DNA of 64,000 nucleotides from Sphingomonas sp. (GTDB lineage Bacteria; Pseudomonadota; Alphaproteobacteria; Sphingomonadales; Sphingomonadaceae), in the NCBI GenBank assembly GCA_017418975.1, contig JAFOMG010000028.1, forward strand, positions 62,001 through 126,000, in the 5' to 3' direction. Shown here piece by piece: positions 1 through 7,826 of this stretch. The notes beneath the pieces are model-generated. The model ran no database searches and had not been told where the DNA came from. It saw only the letters and a list, made by a program, of their open reading frames with translations. A program made the translations under genes and the position numbers. Within the stretch, counting starts at the first letter, position 1; each line of letters begins with the position of its first letter.

Positions 1-608
1 CGGCCCTGGCGGGTGTCCTTCGAGAGTGCCCAGAGCGTTGGCGGCGCCATGAACAGCGCGTCGCACCAGCACCAGCGGGTAGTGCAGCCCGGGTCGCCGG
101 CGCCGGGCTCGGGCGCGATGAACTTGAGGTCGTTGGTCTTGGGCTCGGCGAGGATCCGGTCGAAGCTTGCCCGCATGGGCGCGAGCGCCGCGGCCCCGGC
201 ACCCTTGCGCGCGGCCCAGATCCAGGCGGCGCCGATGATGTGGTCATCGGCATGGTAGAGCCGGTCGCCGAGCTTCCACCCTTCCTCGCGGCCCTTGGAG
301 AAGATCGCGTCCTTGTAGCGCACGCTGTCCGAGCGATCGGCGAGATGGGTGAGCGCCACCCAGAAGGTCGCCTGCTGCCAGTCGCGGGCGCGCTTGGTGC
401 TCGGCCGGGCGGCGGGCATGTAGCTGAGGTCGTCGAGATGAGTGAGCTGCCAGTCGGCGACGCGCTCCATCGACGCCATCACCTGCGCGCGGCTCGGCAG
501 CGCGGCGGCGGGCGCGGCGGCGGCGGGCGCCACGGGGCGGGCCATGCCGCTCGGGCTGGTGGCGAGCGCGGCTCCGGCCAGGGCGGCGGCGGCAAGCTTC
601 AGTTTCAT
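1..608 (-). CDS. GH105/GH88-type unsaturated uronyl hydrolase (N-terminal part, runs off the window)
   Basis: About 202 residues of an exported glycosidase are visible and the C-terminus lies left of the window. A signal peptide (MKLKLAAAALAGAALA) is followed by an alpha/alpha-barrel-type sequence with HADDHIIGAAW and then RWCWCDALFMAPPTLW. The latter is the hallmark of unsaturated rhamnogalacturonyl or glucuronyl hydrolases (YteR/RhiN-like), in which the Asp of the WCDALFM motif belongs to the active site. These enzymes remove the unsaturated sugar from lyase-generated pectin or polysaccharide oligomers. The ATG at 608 is preceded by AGAGGAGA. Family assignment is confident; the exact substrate is not readable. 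Confidence 0.85.
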   Translation of the reverse strand, partial: MKLKLAAAALAGAALATSPSGMARPVAPAAAAPAAALPSRAQVMASMERVADWQLTHLDDLSYMPAARPSTKRARDWQQATFWVALTHLADRSDSVRYKDAIFSKGREEGWKLGDRLYHADDHIIGAAWIWAARKGAGAAALAPMRASFDRILAEPKTNDLKFIAPEPGAGDPGCTTRWCWCDALFMAPPTLWALSKDTRQG

Positions 609-824
609 CTTGTCTCCTCTCTGCTACCGCTGTCACCGCGATATGCCCGGACGATGTTTGCCCGCCGTGTCCAAGTCAAGTGGTAAGGCCAATCTGGCGC
701 GCGGGCGTATGGGTTGGCCTCGTCGTGCCGGGGTGACGCTACGGCATCCGTCGGTTCCTCGAAACCCCGGGATTTCAGGGATTTTAGTCGCTTCGAAACC
801 CGATTCACCCTATGATGCGGGAAT

Positions 825-1235
825 ATGTCCGGCACCGCGCTTCCCTATGAGTTTCCGATCGATGTCGCTCAGGACGATATCGACTTCATGGGGCATGTGA
901 ACAATGCTTCGTACCTCAAATGGGTGCAGGAGGCCGTGATTAGCCATTGGCAGGCGCTGGCGCCGGTCGAGGCGGTGGCCGAGCATCTCTGGGTCGCGCT
1001 CAAGCACGAGATCACCTATCGCAAGCCGGCCTTTCTCGAGGACGATGTCGTCGCCACCGTGCTGCTCGAGAAGGTCCAGGGCGCCCGGGCCTTTTACGAG
1101 ACGGTGATCCGCCGTGGCGGCGAAGTGCTGGCCGAGGTCAAGTCGAGCTGGTGCTGCCTCGACGCGCAGACGCTCCGCCCCGCGCGGCTGGCGCGCGAAG
1201 TGATCGACCGCTTCTTCGTCAAGATCGAGGAGTGA
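825..1235 (+). CDS. Acyl-CoA thioesterase of the 4HBT hotdog family (YbgC/FadM-like)
   Basis: A 136-residue single-hotdog protein. Residues 18-33 (DDIDFMGHVNNASYLK) match the 4-hydroxybenzoyl-CoA-thioesterase signature in which the first Asp is catalytic and HVNNxxY shapes the active site. The length is normal for the family. It likely hydrolyses short or medium acyl-CoA in the cytoplasm; the substrate cannot be read from sequence. A TATGAT hexamer at 811-816 lies just before the start and could be a -10 box giving a very short leader. Confidence 0.85.
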   Translation: MSGTALPYEFPIDVAQDDIDFMGHVNNASYLKWVQEAVISHWQALAPVEAVAEHLWVALKHEITYRKPAFLEDDVVATVLLEKVQGARAFYETVIRRGGEVLAEVKSSWCCLDAQTLRPARLAREVIDRFFVKIEE

Positions 1236-1276
1236 CGGCGACCAGCCGTTAACCTTTGGCTGCGAGAGCGGCCGCG

Positions 1277-1630
1277 ATGTACCGCGTGACCTTTCGCAAG
1301 GAATTGAATCTGCTCGATATCGAGTGGCTCGCCATGTTCGAGCCCGATCGGGTCGGCGATTATGCCCGCAAGCTGCGCGACCAGTTCGATGCCGAGGGTT
1401 TCGTGCCGGGCTATCTCCTGCGCATGGACATGCGCCGCAGCGGGGTGCAGGCGCAGGAGGCGGTGCGCGCCTTTCGCCGCCACTTTGCCGGCTTTCCCCA
1501 GGCGAGCCGCATCGCGGTCGTCACCGAGAGCGCGATCACCCGGATGCAGGTGCGCCGCGAGATGACCCAGCCCTATCTGCGCATCTTCGCGCGCGCCGAG
1601 AGCGCGCTCACCTGGCTGCTCCGCCGCTGA
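1277..1630 (+). CDS. SpoIIAA-like (STAS-fold) small protein
   Basis: A 117-residue cytoplasmic protein with no signal peptide or membrane segment. The pattern of an N-terminal strand (YRVTFRKELNLLDIEW), a hydrophobic core around GYLLRMDMR, and RIAVVTESAITRMQVRR followed by LRIFARAESALTWL resembles the SpoIIAA-like/STAS proteins common in Sphingomonadales. Its role is unknown. A TTG start at 1256 is in frame, but the ATG at 1277 gives the usual beginning of the family. It follows the thioesterase by 41 bp and may be co-transcribed. Confidence 0.7.
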   Translation: MYRVTFRKELNLLDIEWLAMFEPDRVGDYARKLRDQFDAEGFVPGYLLRMDMRRSGVQAQEAVRAFRRHFAGFPQASRIAVVTESAITRMQVRREMTQPYLRIFARAESALTWLLRR

Positions 1631-1640
1631 AACGCCGAAC

Positions 1641-1664
1641 GCCGGACCTCGATCGAGGCCCGGC
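1641..1664. terminator. Hairpin between convergent genes
   Basis: A near-perfect 24-nt palindrome (GCCGG-CCTCGATCGAGG-CCGGC, one mismatched pair) lies between the stop codons of the SpoIIAA-like gene and the minus-strand hydrolase. Its position suggests a bidirectional terminator; there is no clear U-tract. Confidence 0.5.
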
Positions 1665-1690
1665 ATCCGGCGGCGGCGGGGGGAAGCGGC

Positions 1691-2461
1691 TTATTTCGTG
1701 CCCTTCGCGGCCGCTTCGATGACCGCGGCGACGGCGGCCGGCTTCGAGACATAGACCGCATGGCTGCCCGCGACTTCGCTGACATGCGCCCCGGCCCGCG
1801 CCGCCATCTGGCGCTGCGCCGCCGGCGGGATCATGTGGTCGTCGCTGGCGACAAGATACCAGCTCGGCTTCACCCGCCAGGCCGGGACGGTGACTGCGCC
1901 CTGCAGCGCCTCGACACCCCAGGGAACCTGCGAGTCCGCCATGAACCCGGCGACATCGGGCTTCACGTCGGCGGCGAAGGCGGCGGCGAACCTGGCCTTG
2001 TCGAGGAACAGATAGCCGTCCTGGGGCGGCAGGATCGGCGGCACCGGAGCACCGGGAGCGGGGTTGGCGATCAGCGACGAGACCGACTCGCCCTTGTCCG
2101 GCGCGAAGGCGGCGATGTAGACCACGCCGGCGACCTTGGGATCGGTGCCCGCTTCCGAGACGACCACGCCGCCATAGCTGTGGCCGACCAGGATCACCTG
2201 GCCCTTGGCGGCGGCGATCGCGCGCCGGGTCACCGCGACATCGTCGGCGAGCGAATTGGTCGGGTTCTGGACGATGGTGACGTCATAGCCGTCCTTCTTC
2301 AGGATCTTGTAGACGTCCATCCAGCCGGAGCCGTCGACGAACCCGCCATGCACCAGCACGACCGACTTGACGGGGGTGGCGGCCTTTTCCTGGGCCGAGG
2401 CGGGAACCGTGCCGAGAGCGAGGGTGGCGGCGGCGGCGAGCAGCATCTTGGACTTGGTCAT
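1691..2461 (-). CDS. Exported alpha/beta hydrolase
   Basis: A 256-residue hydrolase with a signal peptide (cleavage near PASAQE). VVLVHGGFVDGSGW forms the oxyanion-hole region and VGHSYGGVV is the nucleophile elbow with catalytic Ser; SHAVYVSKP near the C-terminus supplies the His. It resembles the secreted esterase/salicylate-esterase-like group often annotated simply as alpha/beta hydrolase. The ATG at 2461 has GGAG nine bases upstream, whereas the longer in-frame start at 2494 does not and would extend through the operator palindromes. It is divergent from the OhrR-type regulator, with operators at 2484-2561, so it is probably that regulator's target. Confidence 0.85.
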   Translation of the reverse strand: MTKSKMLLAAAATLALGTVPASAQEKAATPVKSVVLVHGGFVDGSGWMDVYKILKKDGYDVTIVQNPTNSLADDVAVTRRAIAAAKGQVILVGHSYGGVVVSEAGTDPKVAGVVYIAAFAPDKGESVSSLIANPAPGAPVPPILPPQDGYLFLDKARFAAAFAADVKPDVAGFMADSQVPWGVEALQGAVTVPAWRVKPSWYLVASDDHMIPPAAQRQMAARAGAHVSEVAGSHAVYVSKPAAVAAVIEAAAKGTK

Positions 2462-2483
2462 CTGAGGTCTCCTTTCCAAAGTT

Positions 2484-2561
2484 TGTCGCGACATTCGTTA
2501 TCGCGATAAACATTAACTGCACCTATTCCGCCCTCTTGTCCAGAAGAAATTTATCGCGATA
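2484..2561. promoter_or_regulatory. Divergent promoter with three TNTCGCGANA operator palindromes
   Basis: Three 10-bp perfect palindromes of one form lie between the divergent hydrolase and regulator genes: TGTCGCGACA at 2484-2493, TATCGCGATA at 2499-2508 and TATCGCGATA at 2552-2561. The first two are 15 bp apart. This is the expected architecture for a MarR/OhrR-family regulator repressing itself and its neighbour; binding is inferred. Confidence 0.7.
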
Positions 2562-2603
2562 TGTATTTTGTCGTAAGCTCATGATTCAAAAGCGAGGATT
2601 GTC

Positions 2604-3056
2604 GTGACCACTCCCATCGGCGAGCCGCTGCCGCTCGACGCGCAGCTCTGCTTCTCGCTCTACTCCACTTCGATCGCGATCAACCGGCTCTACAAGCCGA
2701 TGCTCGATTCGCTGGGCGTGACCTATCCGCAATATCTGGTGCTGAGCACATTGTGGGAGCGCGACGGCCAGACCATCTCGGCCATTGCGGACCGGCTGGC
2801 GCTCGAGCCGAGCACGATAACCCCGCTCATGAAGCGGCTGGAGACCGCGGGCTTCGTGGCGCGCAAGCGCAATCCGAAGGACGAGCGCCAGGTGCAGGTG
2901 TTCCTGCAGCCGAAGGGCCGGGCGCTGCGGAGCCGCGCTTCGTGCCTCACCGATGCGCTGCTTGCCAATTCGCGGCTGAGCGTGCCCCAGATGGTCGCGC
3001 TGAACGATCAGGTCCTGCGGCTGCGCGCGGCGCTGACCGGCGGCGACGCGGAATAG
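2604..3056 (+). CDS. OhrR-type MarR-family redox-sensing repressor
   Basis: A 150-residue winged-helix protein starting with GTG (GAGG at 2594-2597). The N-terminus LDAQLCFSLYSTS and the following YKPMLDSLGVTYPQYLVL are typical of OhrR regulators, including the reactive Cys (C16) whose oxidation by organic peroxides releases DNA. The recognition-helix region (STITPLMKRLE) and wing (KDERQVQVFL) are intact. A second Cys lies at about residue 113, so inter-subunit (2-Cys) or mixed-disulphide chemistry are both possible. The divergent target here is a hydrolase rather than the usual Ohr peroxidase, which is unusual. Confidence 0.85.
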   Translation: MTTPIGEPLPLDAQLCFSLYSTSIAINRLYKPMLDSLGVTYPQYLVLSTLWERDGQTISAIADRLALEPSTITPLMKRLETAGFVARKRNPKDERQVQVFLQPKGRALRSRASCLTDALLANSRLSVPQMVALNDQVLRLRAALTGGDAE

Positions 3057-3067
3057 GGCCCGTCGCC

Positions 3068-3086
3068 GCAAGGTTCGCGCAACCTT
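3068..3086. promoter_or_regulatory. 11-bp-phased direct repeat, candidate OmpR-type regulator site A
   Basis: GCAAGGTTCGCGCAACCTT: two GCAAnnTT half-sites with an 11-bp period. Direct repeats of about 10-11 bp are the normal target of OmpR/PhoB-family regulators. It lies downstream of the OhrR-type gene and about 160 bp before the first response regulator, suggesting autoregulation (inference). Confidence 0.5.
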
Positions 3087-3244
3087 GCGGGGCAATCCGT
3101 TCGGTTGATCCGGCAGATGGTGATGGGTGTATGAAATTGCGTCTTGCTGACTCCGCGGCGCCCGGCGGCGCCGCCCCGATCGCGCGCGCCGCGGCTGCCT
3201 GACCTCCGGTCTGGGAGGGGGCTTCCGAGATGTGCCGGGCCGAC

Positions 3245-3967
3245 ATGATCGAGATATTGCTGATCGACGACGATGTTCAGCTGGGCGCCCTGATGGGCGA
3301 CTATCTGCTTCCGCAGGGCTTTCGGGTGACGGCCAGCGCGACGGGGGAGGAAGGCGTCGATCTCGCGTTGTCCGGCAGGTTCGCCCTGGTGCTTCTCGAC
3401 GTGATGCTGCCGGGGATCGACGGCATCGAAGTGCTCCGCCGCGTCCGGGCCCGCAGTGCCGTCGCCGTCGTGATGCTGACCGCGCGGGGCGATGACGATG
3501 TCGAGCGGGTCATCGGCCTGGAGCTCGGCGCCGACGATTATCTGGCGAAGCCCTGTTTCCCGCGCGAGCTCCTCGCCCGGCTCCGTGCCGTGCTGCGCCG
3601 TACCCGCGACGCGCCGGCCCAGCCGATGATCTCGGCCGGCCGGCTGCGGCTCGACCGGGCCCGCCGCGCCACGCTCTGGGGGGATCAGCAGGTCGTCCTG
3701 ACCGCGACCGAGTTCAACCTGCTCGAACTGCTGATGCACGGCGGCGACACCGTCTCCACCAGGGACGCGCTCTGCCTCGCGGTGCTGGGGCGCTCGCGCC
3801 ATCCCTATGACCGGAGCATCGACGTCCATATGAGCAACCTGCGCTTGAAGCTCGACCGCGCGACCGGCCGCAATATCGGCATCGAGACGGTCCGCGGCGT
3901 CGGATATCGGCTGCGGATGGAGGGGCAGGGGCGGGATATTTCGGCGGATTCAGCGGCGCAATGCTGA
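3245..3967 (+). CDS. OmpR/CpxR-family response regulator (no adjacent kinase)
   Basis: A 240-residue two-domain regulator. The receiver carries the acidic triad DDD at 8-10, the phospho-acceptor D52 in VLLDVMLPG, T79 and K102. The C-terminal winged-helix domain contains LTATEFNLLELL and RSIDVHMSNLRLKL and ends in the family-typical VRGVGYRL. The start at 3245 gives MIEILLIDDD; an upstream in-frame ATG at 3230 is possible. It is separated from the later RR-kinase pair by an outer-membrane protein gene. It may share that kinase or use another one, and it is a candidate reader of the phased repeats in this block. Confidence 0.9.
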   Translation: MIEILLIDDDVQLGALMGDYLLPQGFRVTASATGEEGVDLALSGRFALVLLDVMLPGIDGIEVLRRVRARSAVAVVMLTARGDDDVERVIGLELGADDYLAKPCFPRELLARLRAVLRRTRDAPAQPMISAGRLRLDRARRATLWGDQQVVLTATEFNLLELLMHGGDTVSTRDALCLAVLGRSRHPYDRSIDVHMSNLRLKLDRATGRNIGIETVRGVGYRLRMEGQGRDISADSAAQC

Positions 3968-3968
3968 G

Positions 3969-3988
3969 GCAAGGTTCCTCGCCCAACC
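3969..3988. promoter_or_regulatory. Candidate OmpR-type regulator site B (weaker second half)
   Basis: GCAAGGTTCCTCGCCCAACC, 53 bp before the barrel gene. The first half-site is identical to site A; the second matches poorly. It is supported mainly by position and by analogy with the other four sites. Confidence 0.35.
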
Positions 3989-4040
3989 GGGTGCAGGACC
4001 GTCGGAAAGGGCGGTCCGTGTGAGACCGGAGGGAAATTCG

Positions 4041-4649
4041 ATGAAGCGTATCTGTGTACTGATCGGCGTCTTGGCGGCATTGCCGGGGACCGCCCTTGCG
4101 CAATCGGGAGGCGATGCGACATTCGGCGGCGTCAAGGTCGGCGTTTCGGTCGACTATCGCTGGCAGGACGGCGACTATTCCCTGCCGCGGATCGCTTCGC
4201 GCATCGACCAGAGCAAGGGTGGCATCGGCTATCGCGGCCATATCGGCTATGACGCGCAGCTCGGCGATCTGCTGGTGATCGGCGCCGAGGCCGGGATCGG
4301 ACGGGGCGGCAAGACCCTGACCGCGGCGAGCCCCACGGGCGATTATGCGCTGAAGCCGGGCTGGACCTGGGACGCCTCGGGCCGCGCGGGGATCCTGCCG
4401 GCGCCGAACGTCCTGCTGTATGGCCGGGCCGGCTATAGCTGGCTGCGCGTGCGCGAGACGACGGATTTCCGGGCCGCCAACCTCAAGGACATCCGCACCA
4501 ACCTGACCGAGAAGGGCTTTCTGTGGGGCGCCGGCATCGAGGCCGGTGTCAGCCCGGGCGTATATGCGCGGGCGGAATATGATCGCGCGAACTATCGCGA
4601 CGGGCTGACCTCCTCGAATATCCGGCTGGGCCTGTCGGTCGGCTTCTAA
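4041..4649 (+). CDS. Small outer-membrane beta-barrel protein (OmpA/Opa-like porin family)
   Basis: A 202-residue protein with a signal peptide (MKRICVLIGVLAALPGTALAQ). Alternating beta strands follow (VGVSVDYRWQ, YRGHIGYDAQL, LVIGAEAGIG, VLLYGRAGYSWL, FLWGAGIEAGV, YARAEYDRANY) and the chain ends in IRLGLSVGF, a C-terminal aromatic typical of Bam-inserted barrels. The size fits an eight-stranded barrel. The methionine at 4041 starts the signal peptide. It sits between two response-regulator genes and has a candidate regulatory repeat upstream, so it is probably an envelope-responsive outer-membrane protein. Confidence 0.8.
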   Translation: MKRICVLIGVLAALPGTALAQSGGDATFGGVKVGVSVDYRWQDGDYSLPRIASRIDQSKGGIGYRGHIGYDAQLGDLLVIGAEAGIGRGGKTLTAASPTGDYALKPGWTWDASGRAGILPAPNVLLYGRAGYSWLRVRETTDFRAANLKDIRTNLTEKGFLWGAGIEAGVSPGVYARAEYDRANYRDGLTSSNIRLGLSVGF

Positions 4650-4694
4650 CGTGCCCCGAGGATGGACGGAGGAGAGACCGTCTGTTCTCAACCC

Positions 4695-4726
4695 GAGGAC
4701 GGGCGGCCATCCGGCCGCCCGTCCTC
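4695..4726. terminator. Strong hairpin between the barrel gene and the second regulator
   Basis: A perfect 14-bp stem (GAGGACGGGCGGCC paired with its complement) with a 4-nt ATCC loop, 45 bp after the barrel stop codon. It very likely terminates or attenuates transcription of the barrel gene. No long U-tract follows. Confidence 0.65.
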
Positions 4727-4813
4727 ACCCCCGTCTGGCGCTTGGCGCCCAGCGGCTTCGATGGCAAACCCGGCATGTCGTCGGCCGGCCAGGCGGAAGC
4801 AGGAAGAAGTGTA

Positions 4814-5488
4814 GTGCGTATATTGCTGGTCGAGGACGAGGCCGAGTTGGCGGGCGCGATGCGGACCGTGCTGGAGCGCGAAGGCTATGTCGTCGATCAC
4901 GTCACCGGCCTTGCCGATCTGCGCGAGGCGGCCCGGCTCGCCAATAGCGATGCGGTTCTGCTCGACCGCGCGCTCCCCGACGGGGACGGCGTCGAGGCGA
5001 TCGCGGAGCTCCGGCACTGGATACCCGGCATTCCGGTGATCGTGATAACCGCGCGCGCCGAGGTGGAGGATCGCGTCCTGGGGCTCGATCTCGGTGCCGA
5101 CGACTATCTCGCCAAGCCGTTCGCGATGGAGGAGCTGCTCGCCCGCATCCGTGCGATCCGGCGGCGGCCGGCCGCGCTGCCGCTCCATGAGGTGCAGGTG
5201 GGCGAGCTGGTCTATGACATGGCGCATGACGAGGCGCTGGTGCGCGGCGAGCGGCTCGATCTGCCCCGCCGCGAGTTGCGCGTGCTCGCGGCACTGATGC
5301 GGCGGCGGGGGCGCACGGTGCTGCGTACCGCGCTCGAGGATGCCGTCTACGGTTTCGATGACGAGATCCAGTCGAACACGCTCGATTCGCATATCTCGCG
5401 CCTGCGCAGGCGGCTTTCCGAAGCCGATGCCGAGGTTCAGATCCATACCATCCGCGGCGTCGGCTATCTGCTGCGCCATTGCCCATGA
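4814..5488 (+). CDS. OmpR-family response regulator (QseB/TctD-like) paired with the kinase downstream
   Basis: A 224-residue regulator starting at GTG 4814, chosen because AGGAAGAAG lies just upstream and the protein then begins MRILLVEDEAE. The receiver has E7-D8-E9, D51 in LLDRALPDGDG, T79 and K101. The winged helix contains LDLPRRELRVLAALMRR and SNTLDSHISRLRRRL and ends VRGVGYLLR. Its stop overlaps the kinase start as ATGA, so the pair is translationally coupled. The lower similarity of the phospho-site context (RALPD) to the first regulator argues that the two are not recent duplicates. Confidence 0.9.
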   Translation: MRILLVEDEAELAGAMRTVLEREGYVVDHVTGLADLREAARLANSDAVLLDRALPDGDGVEAIAELRHWIPGIPVIVITARAEVEDRVLGLDLGADDYLAKPFAMEELLARIRAIRRRPAALPLHEVQVGELVYDMAHDEALVRGERLDLPRRELRVLAALMRRRGRTVLRTALEDAVYGFDDEIQSNTLDSHISRLRRRLSEADAEVQIHTIRGVGYLLRHCP

Positions 5489-6822
5489 ACGCATCGCGGC
5501 CGGTATCGCTCAAACGCCAGCTGATCGTCCGGCTGCTCGCCTTCCAGATCTCGATACTGCTCGTCTTCAGCGCGGCGCTCGTCGGCTATCTGATCCGCGC
5601 CGACGAGGGCGGTGCGCTGATCGATCCCCAGTTCACCGAAGTGGCGGCGCGGTCGATCCAGCGCGGCGCCGATGGCCGGCTTCACCTGGCGGAGACGAAG
5701 GAGCTCGCCGACCTGCGGGCGACCACGCCCGGCCTCTGGTTCGTGGCGCGGAGCGATCGCGGCGAGTTCGTCACCTTCGGTGAGGTTCCCTCGCTCTACC
5801 AGCCGATCGCGCGCAATCTCGACCGCATCACCTTCGCCGACATCCGGGACACGTCCCCGCCGTTCCGCGACATCGCGGTGGTGCGCCGCGCCGCCGGGCC
5901 CGCGGGCGAGTTCACCGTGATCGGCAAGGGCGGGCTGTTCAGCATGACCTTCGTCGTGCTGTTCCTGTCGAACCTGATGATGATCCCGGTGCTGAGCCTG
6001 CTGGCGCTGATCACGGTGATCATCACGCCGCTGATCATTCGCCGCGCCTTCCGGCGGCTCTCCATCGCCGCTCGGCAAGCGGGACGGATAGACACGGATC
6101 GGCGGGGTACCCGGCTGTCGCCCGAAGGGCTTCCGGCGGAGGTGGTGCCGCTGGTCGAGTCGATGAACGGCGCGCTTCGCCGGCTCGATGAAGGCTATGA
6201 CCGGCAGCAGCGCTTCATCGTCGACGCGGCGCACGAATTGCGTACGCCCATTGCGATATTGCAGGCGAAGATCGAGGCTTCGGCCGACATCCCCCTGGCG
6301 GCGCGGCTGCAGCGCGACGTCGCGCGCCTGGCGACGCTGGCGGAGCAGCTGCTCGATCTGCAGCGGCTCGAGCGCTTCGCCCCGCTCCGCGAGGGGGTGG
6401 ATCTCGGCCATATCGCGCGCGGCGTCGCCGCCGATATCGCCCCGCTGGTGATCACGGGCGGCGGCGATCTCGAAGTCGCTGATCTGGGCGGCCGGCCGGT
6501 GCGGGGGGATCCCGCCGCCATCGAGCGCGTGCTGGCGAACCTCATCCAGAACGCGATCGATCATGGCGGGCGGAACGTGCTCCTGCGCATCCGGGGCACG
6601 GCCATCGAAGTCGAGGATGACGGTCCCGGCATTCCCGCGGAAGAGCGCGACCGGGTGTTCGACCCGTTCCACCGGCTGCGCGCGCGCGGCACGGGCTCGG
6701 GCCTTGGGCTGAATCTCGTCCGCCAGGTCATGACGCTGCACGGCGGCACGGCCTGCGCGCTGGAGGCGCCGGCCGGCGGAACGATCATGCGGCTCGAATT
6801 CGTCGAGAGCACGCAAGGTTGA
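5485..6822 (+). CDS. Membrane sensor histidine kinase
   Basis: A 445-residue kinase with two membrane segments (about residues 14-36 and 155-185) enclosing a periplasmic sensor of about 115 residues. Then come a linker, the H-box FIVDAAHELRTPIAIL with H250, an N-box LANLIQNAIDH, and G-boxes EDDGPGIP and GTGSGLGLNL. All catalytic motifs are intact. The start at 5485 overlaps the regulator stop. The periplasmic domain has no recognisable ligand signature. It resembles QseC/TctE kinases that sense envelope or cationic-peptide stress (family knowledge). Confidence 0.9.
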   Translation: MNASRPVSLKRQLIVRLLAFQISILLVFSAALVGYLIRADEGGALIDPQFTEVAARSIQRGADGRLHLAETKELADLRATTPGLWFVARSDRGEFVTFGEVPSLYQPIARNLDRITFADIRDTSPPFRDIAVVRRAAGPAGEFTVIGKGGLFSMTFVVLFLSNLMMIPVLSLLALITVIITPLIIRRAFRRLSIAARQAGRIDTDRRGTRLSPEGLPAEVVPLVESMNGALRRLDEGYDRQQRFIVDAAHELRTPIAILQAKIEASADIPLAARLQRDVARLATLAEQLLDLQRLERFAPLREGVDLGHIARGVAADIAPLVITGGGDLEVADLGGRPVRGDPAAIERVLANLIQNAIDHGGRNVLLRIRGTAIEVEDDGPGIPAEERDRVFDPFHRLRARGTGSGLGLNLVRQVMTLHGGTACALEAPAGGTIMRLEFVESTQG

Positions 6823-6831
6823 CGCAAGCTT
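6813..6831. promoter_or_regulatory. 11-bp-phased direct repeat, candidate regulator site C
   Basis: GCAAGGTTGACGCAAGCTT, two GCAAnnTT units exactly 11 bp apart. It overlaps the kinase stop codon and lies 47 bp before the next gene, a lipoprotein. Confidence 0.55.
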
Positions 6832-6877
6832 CGGGCGGGAGATCGCACGCGAGCGATCAGGCTTCCGGAGAATGCGC

Positions 6878-7261
6878 ATGCCGTTCCGTTTCTTCGTTCC
6901 CGCTTTCCGGCGGGCGGCGCATGGCGCCGGCTGGCTTGCATTGGCGGTGGCGCTGCCGGGATGCTCGGCCGACATCATGCGCGGCTATGTCGGCCGCCCG
7001 CCCGAGGCGGTGATGGCGCGCTACGGCCCGCCGGTCGACGTCCGCGATCTTCCCGACGGACGCCGCGCCTATCAGTGGATGGAGGTCGAGACGACCACCA
7101 GCGGCGGCAGCGAGACGACCACCTACGAGCGCGGCCGGCGGCGGACCGAATATGCGCCGACGACCACCGAGGAGAAGCGCTGCTTCTACACCTTCTATGC
7201 CCATCGGACCTCCGCGGGCTGGCGGATCGACAGCTATCGGAACCCCGAGCTCGGCTGCTGA
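6878..7261 (+). CDS. Small lipoprotein of unknown function
   Basis: A 127-residue protein with a lipoprotein signal ending in the lipobox LPGC. The mature part opens with IMRGYVGRPPEAVMARYGPP, a pattern seen in small Sphingomonad/SmpA-like lipoproteins where a GxPxxxVxxxxGPP segment precedes a beta sheet. It continues with a Thr/Glu-rich stretch and a C-terminal Cys pair (KRCFYTF...LGC). The ATG at 6878 is 7 nt from GGAG, whereas the ATG at 6872 is too close. It is probably periplasm-facing and membrane-anchored; its function is unknown. Confidence 0.65.
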   Translation: MPFRFFVPAFRRAAHGAGWLALAVALPGCSADIMRGYVGRPPEAVMARYGPPVDVRDLPDGRRAYQWMEVETTTSGGSETTTYERGRRRTEYAPTTTEEKRCFYTFYAHRTSAGWRIDSYRNPELGC

Positions 7262-7271
7262 CCGGGGCCGC

Positions 7272-7290
7272 GCCAGACTGGCGCAATGTC
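7272..7290. promoter_or_regulatory. Candidate regulator site D (partial first half)
   Basis: GCCAGACTGGCGCAATGTC: a degenerate first half and a GCAATGT second half with an 11-bp period, 55 bp before the next start codon. It fits the pattern of the better sites A, C and E. Confidence 0.35.
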
Positions 7291-7345
7291 GATCCGCTTT
7301 ACTCGCACCGCGCCCGGCAAGGGTGCGTGTCGAGGAGTGCATGGA

Positions 7346-7804
7346 ATGATGGCGAGACTTGGCCGAACGGCCCTGGCGCTGGGTGCTGCCGCCTATCTGG
7401 CGGTCGGGCTGCCCGCCGCCGGCATGCCGGCGGGCGCGGGGCAGGAGGAGCGCCGCGGCGACTGGCATGGCGATGGCGGGTGGGACCGGCCGCGTTGCGA
7501 CTGGCGCGACGGCCGCGACCGGATCCATTGCGAGCGGGACCGCTCGCGCTGGGAACGCGAGCGCGAGGATCGCTGGCGGCGCGAAGCGGAGCGCAAGCGG
7601 CGCGACGATGCCCGGACCAAGGGCGTCGTGACCGGCGTCATCGGCACCGCGCTGGTCGGCGGGCTGATCGTCGCGCTCGCCAGTGACGGCAAGAAGAAGA
7701 AGGCCCGGGAGCGCCGGCGCTACTGCCTCGAGCGCTACGGCAACTACGACGAGGGCAGCGACACCTATCGCGCCGATGACGGCCGCAGCTACCCCTGCAC
7801 CTGA
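7346..7804 (+). CDS. Exported basic protein with a BA14K-like C-terminus
   Basis: A 152-residue protein starting at ATG 7346 (GAGGAG at 7332-7337) with a signal peptide, then a strongly charged Arg/Asp/Trp/His-rich segment (RCDWRDGRDRIHCERDRSRW). One hydrophobic helix follows (GVVTGVIGTALVGGLIVALA), and the C-terminus YCLERYGNYDEGSDTYRADD resembles the BA14K-like motif of alphaproteobacterial envelope proteins. The helix could anchor it in the inner membrane after signal removal. No enzyme motif is visible. Confidence 0.65.
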   Translation: MMARLGRTALALGAAAYLAVGLPAAGMPAGAGQEERRGDWHGDGGWDRPRCDWRDGRDRIHCERDRSRWEREREDRWRREAERKRRDDARTKGVVTGVIGTALVGGLIVALASDGKKKKARERRRYCLERYGNYDEGSDTYRADDGRSYPCT

Positions 7805-7826
7805 CGCCGACGAGACGGAGACCGCG

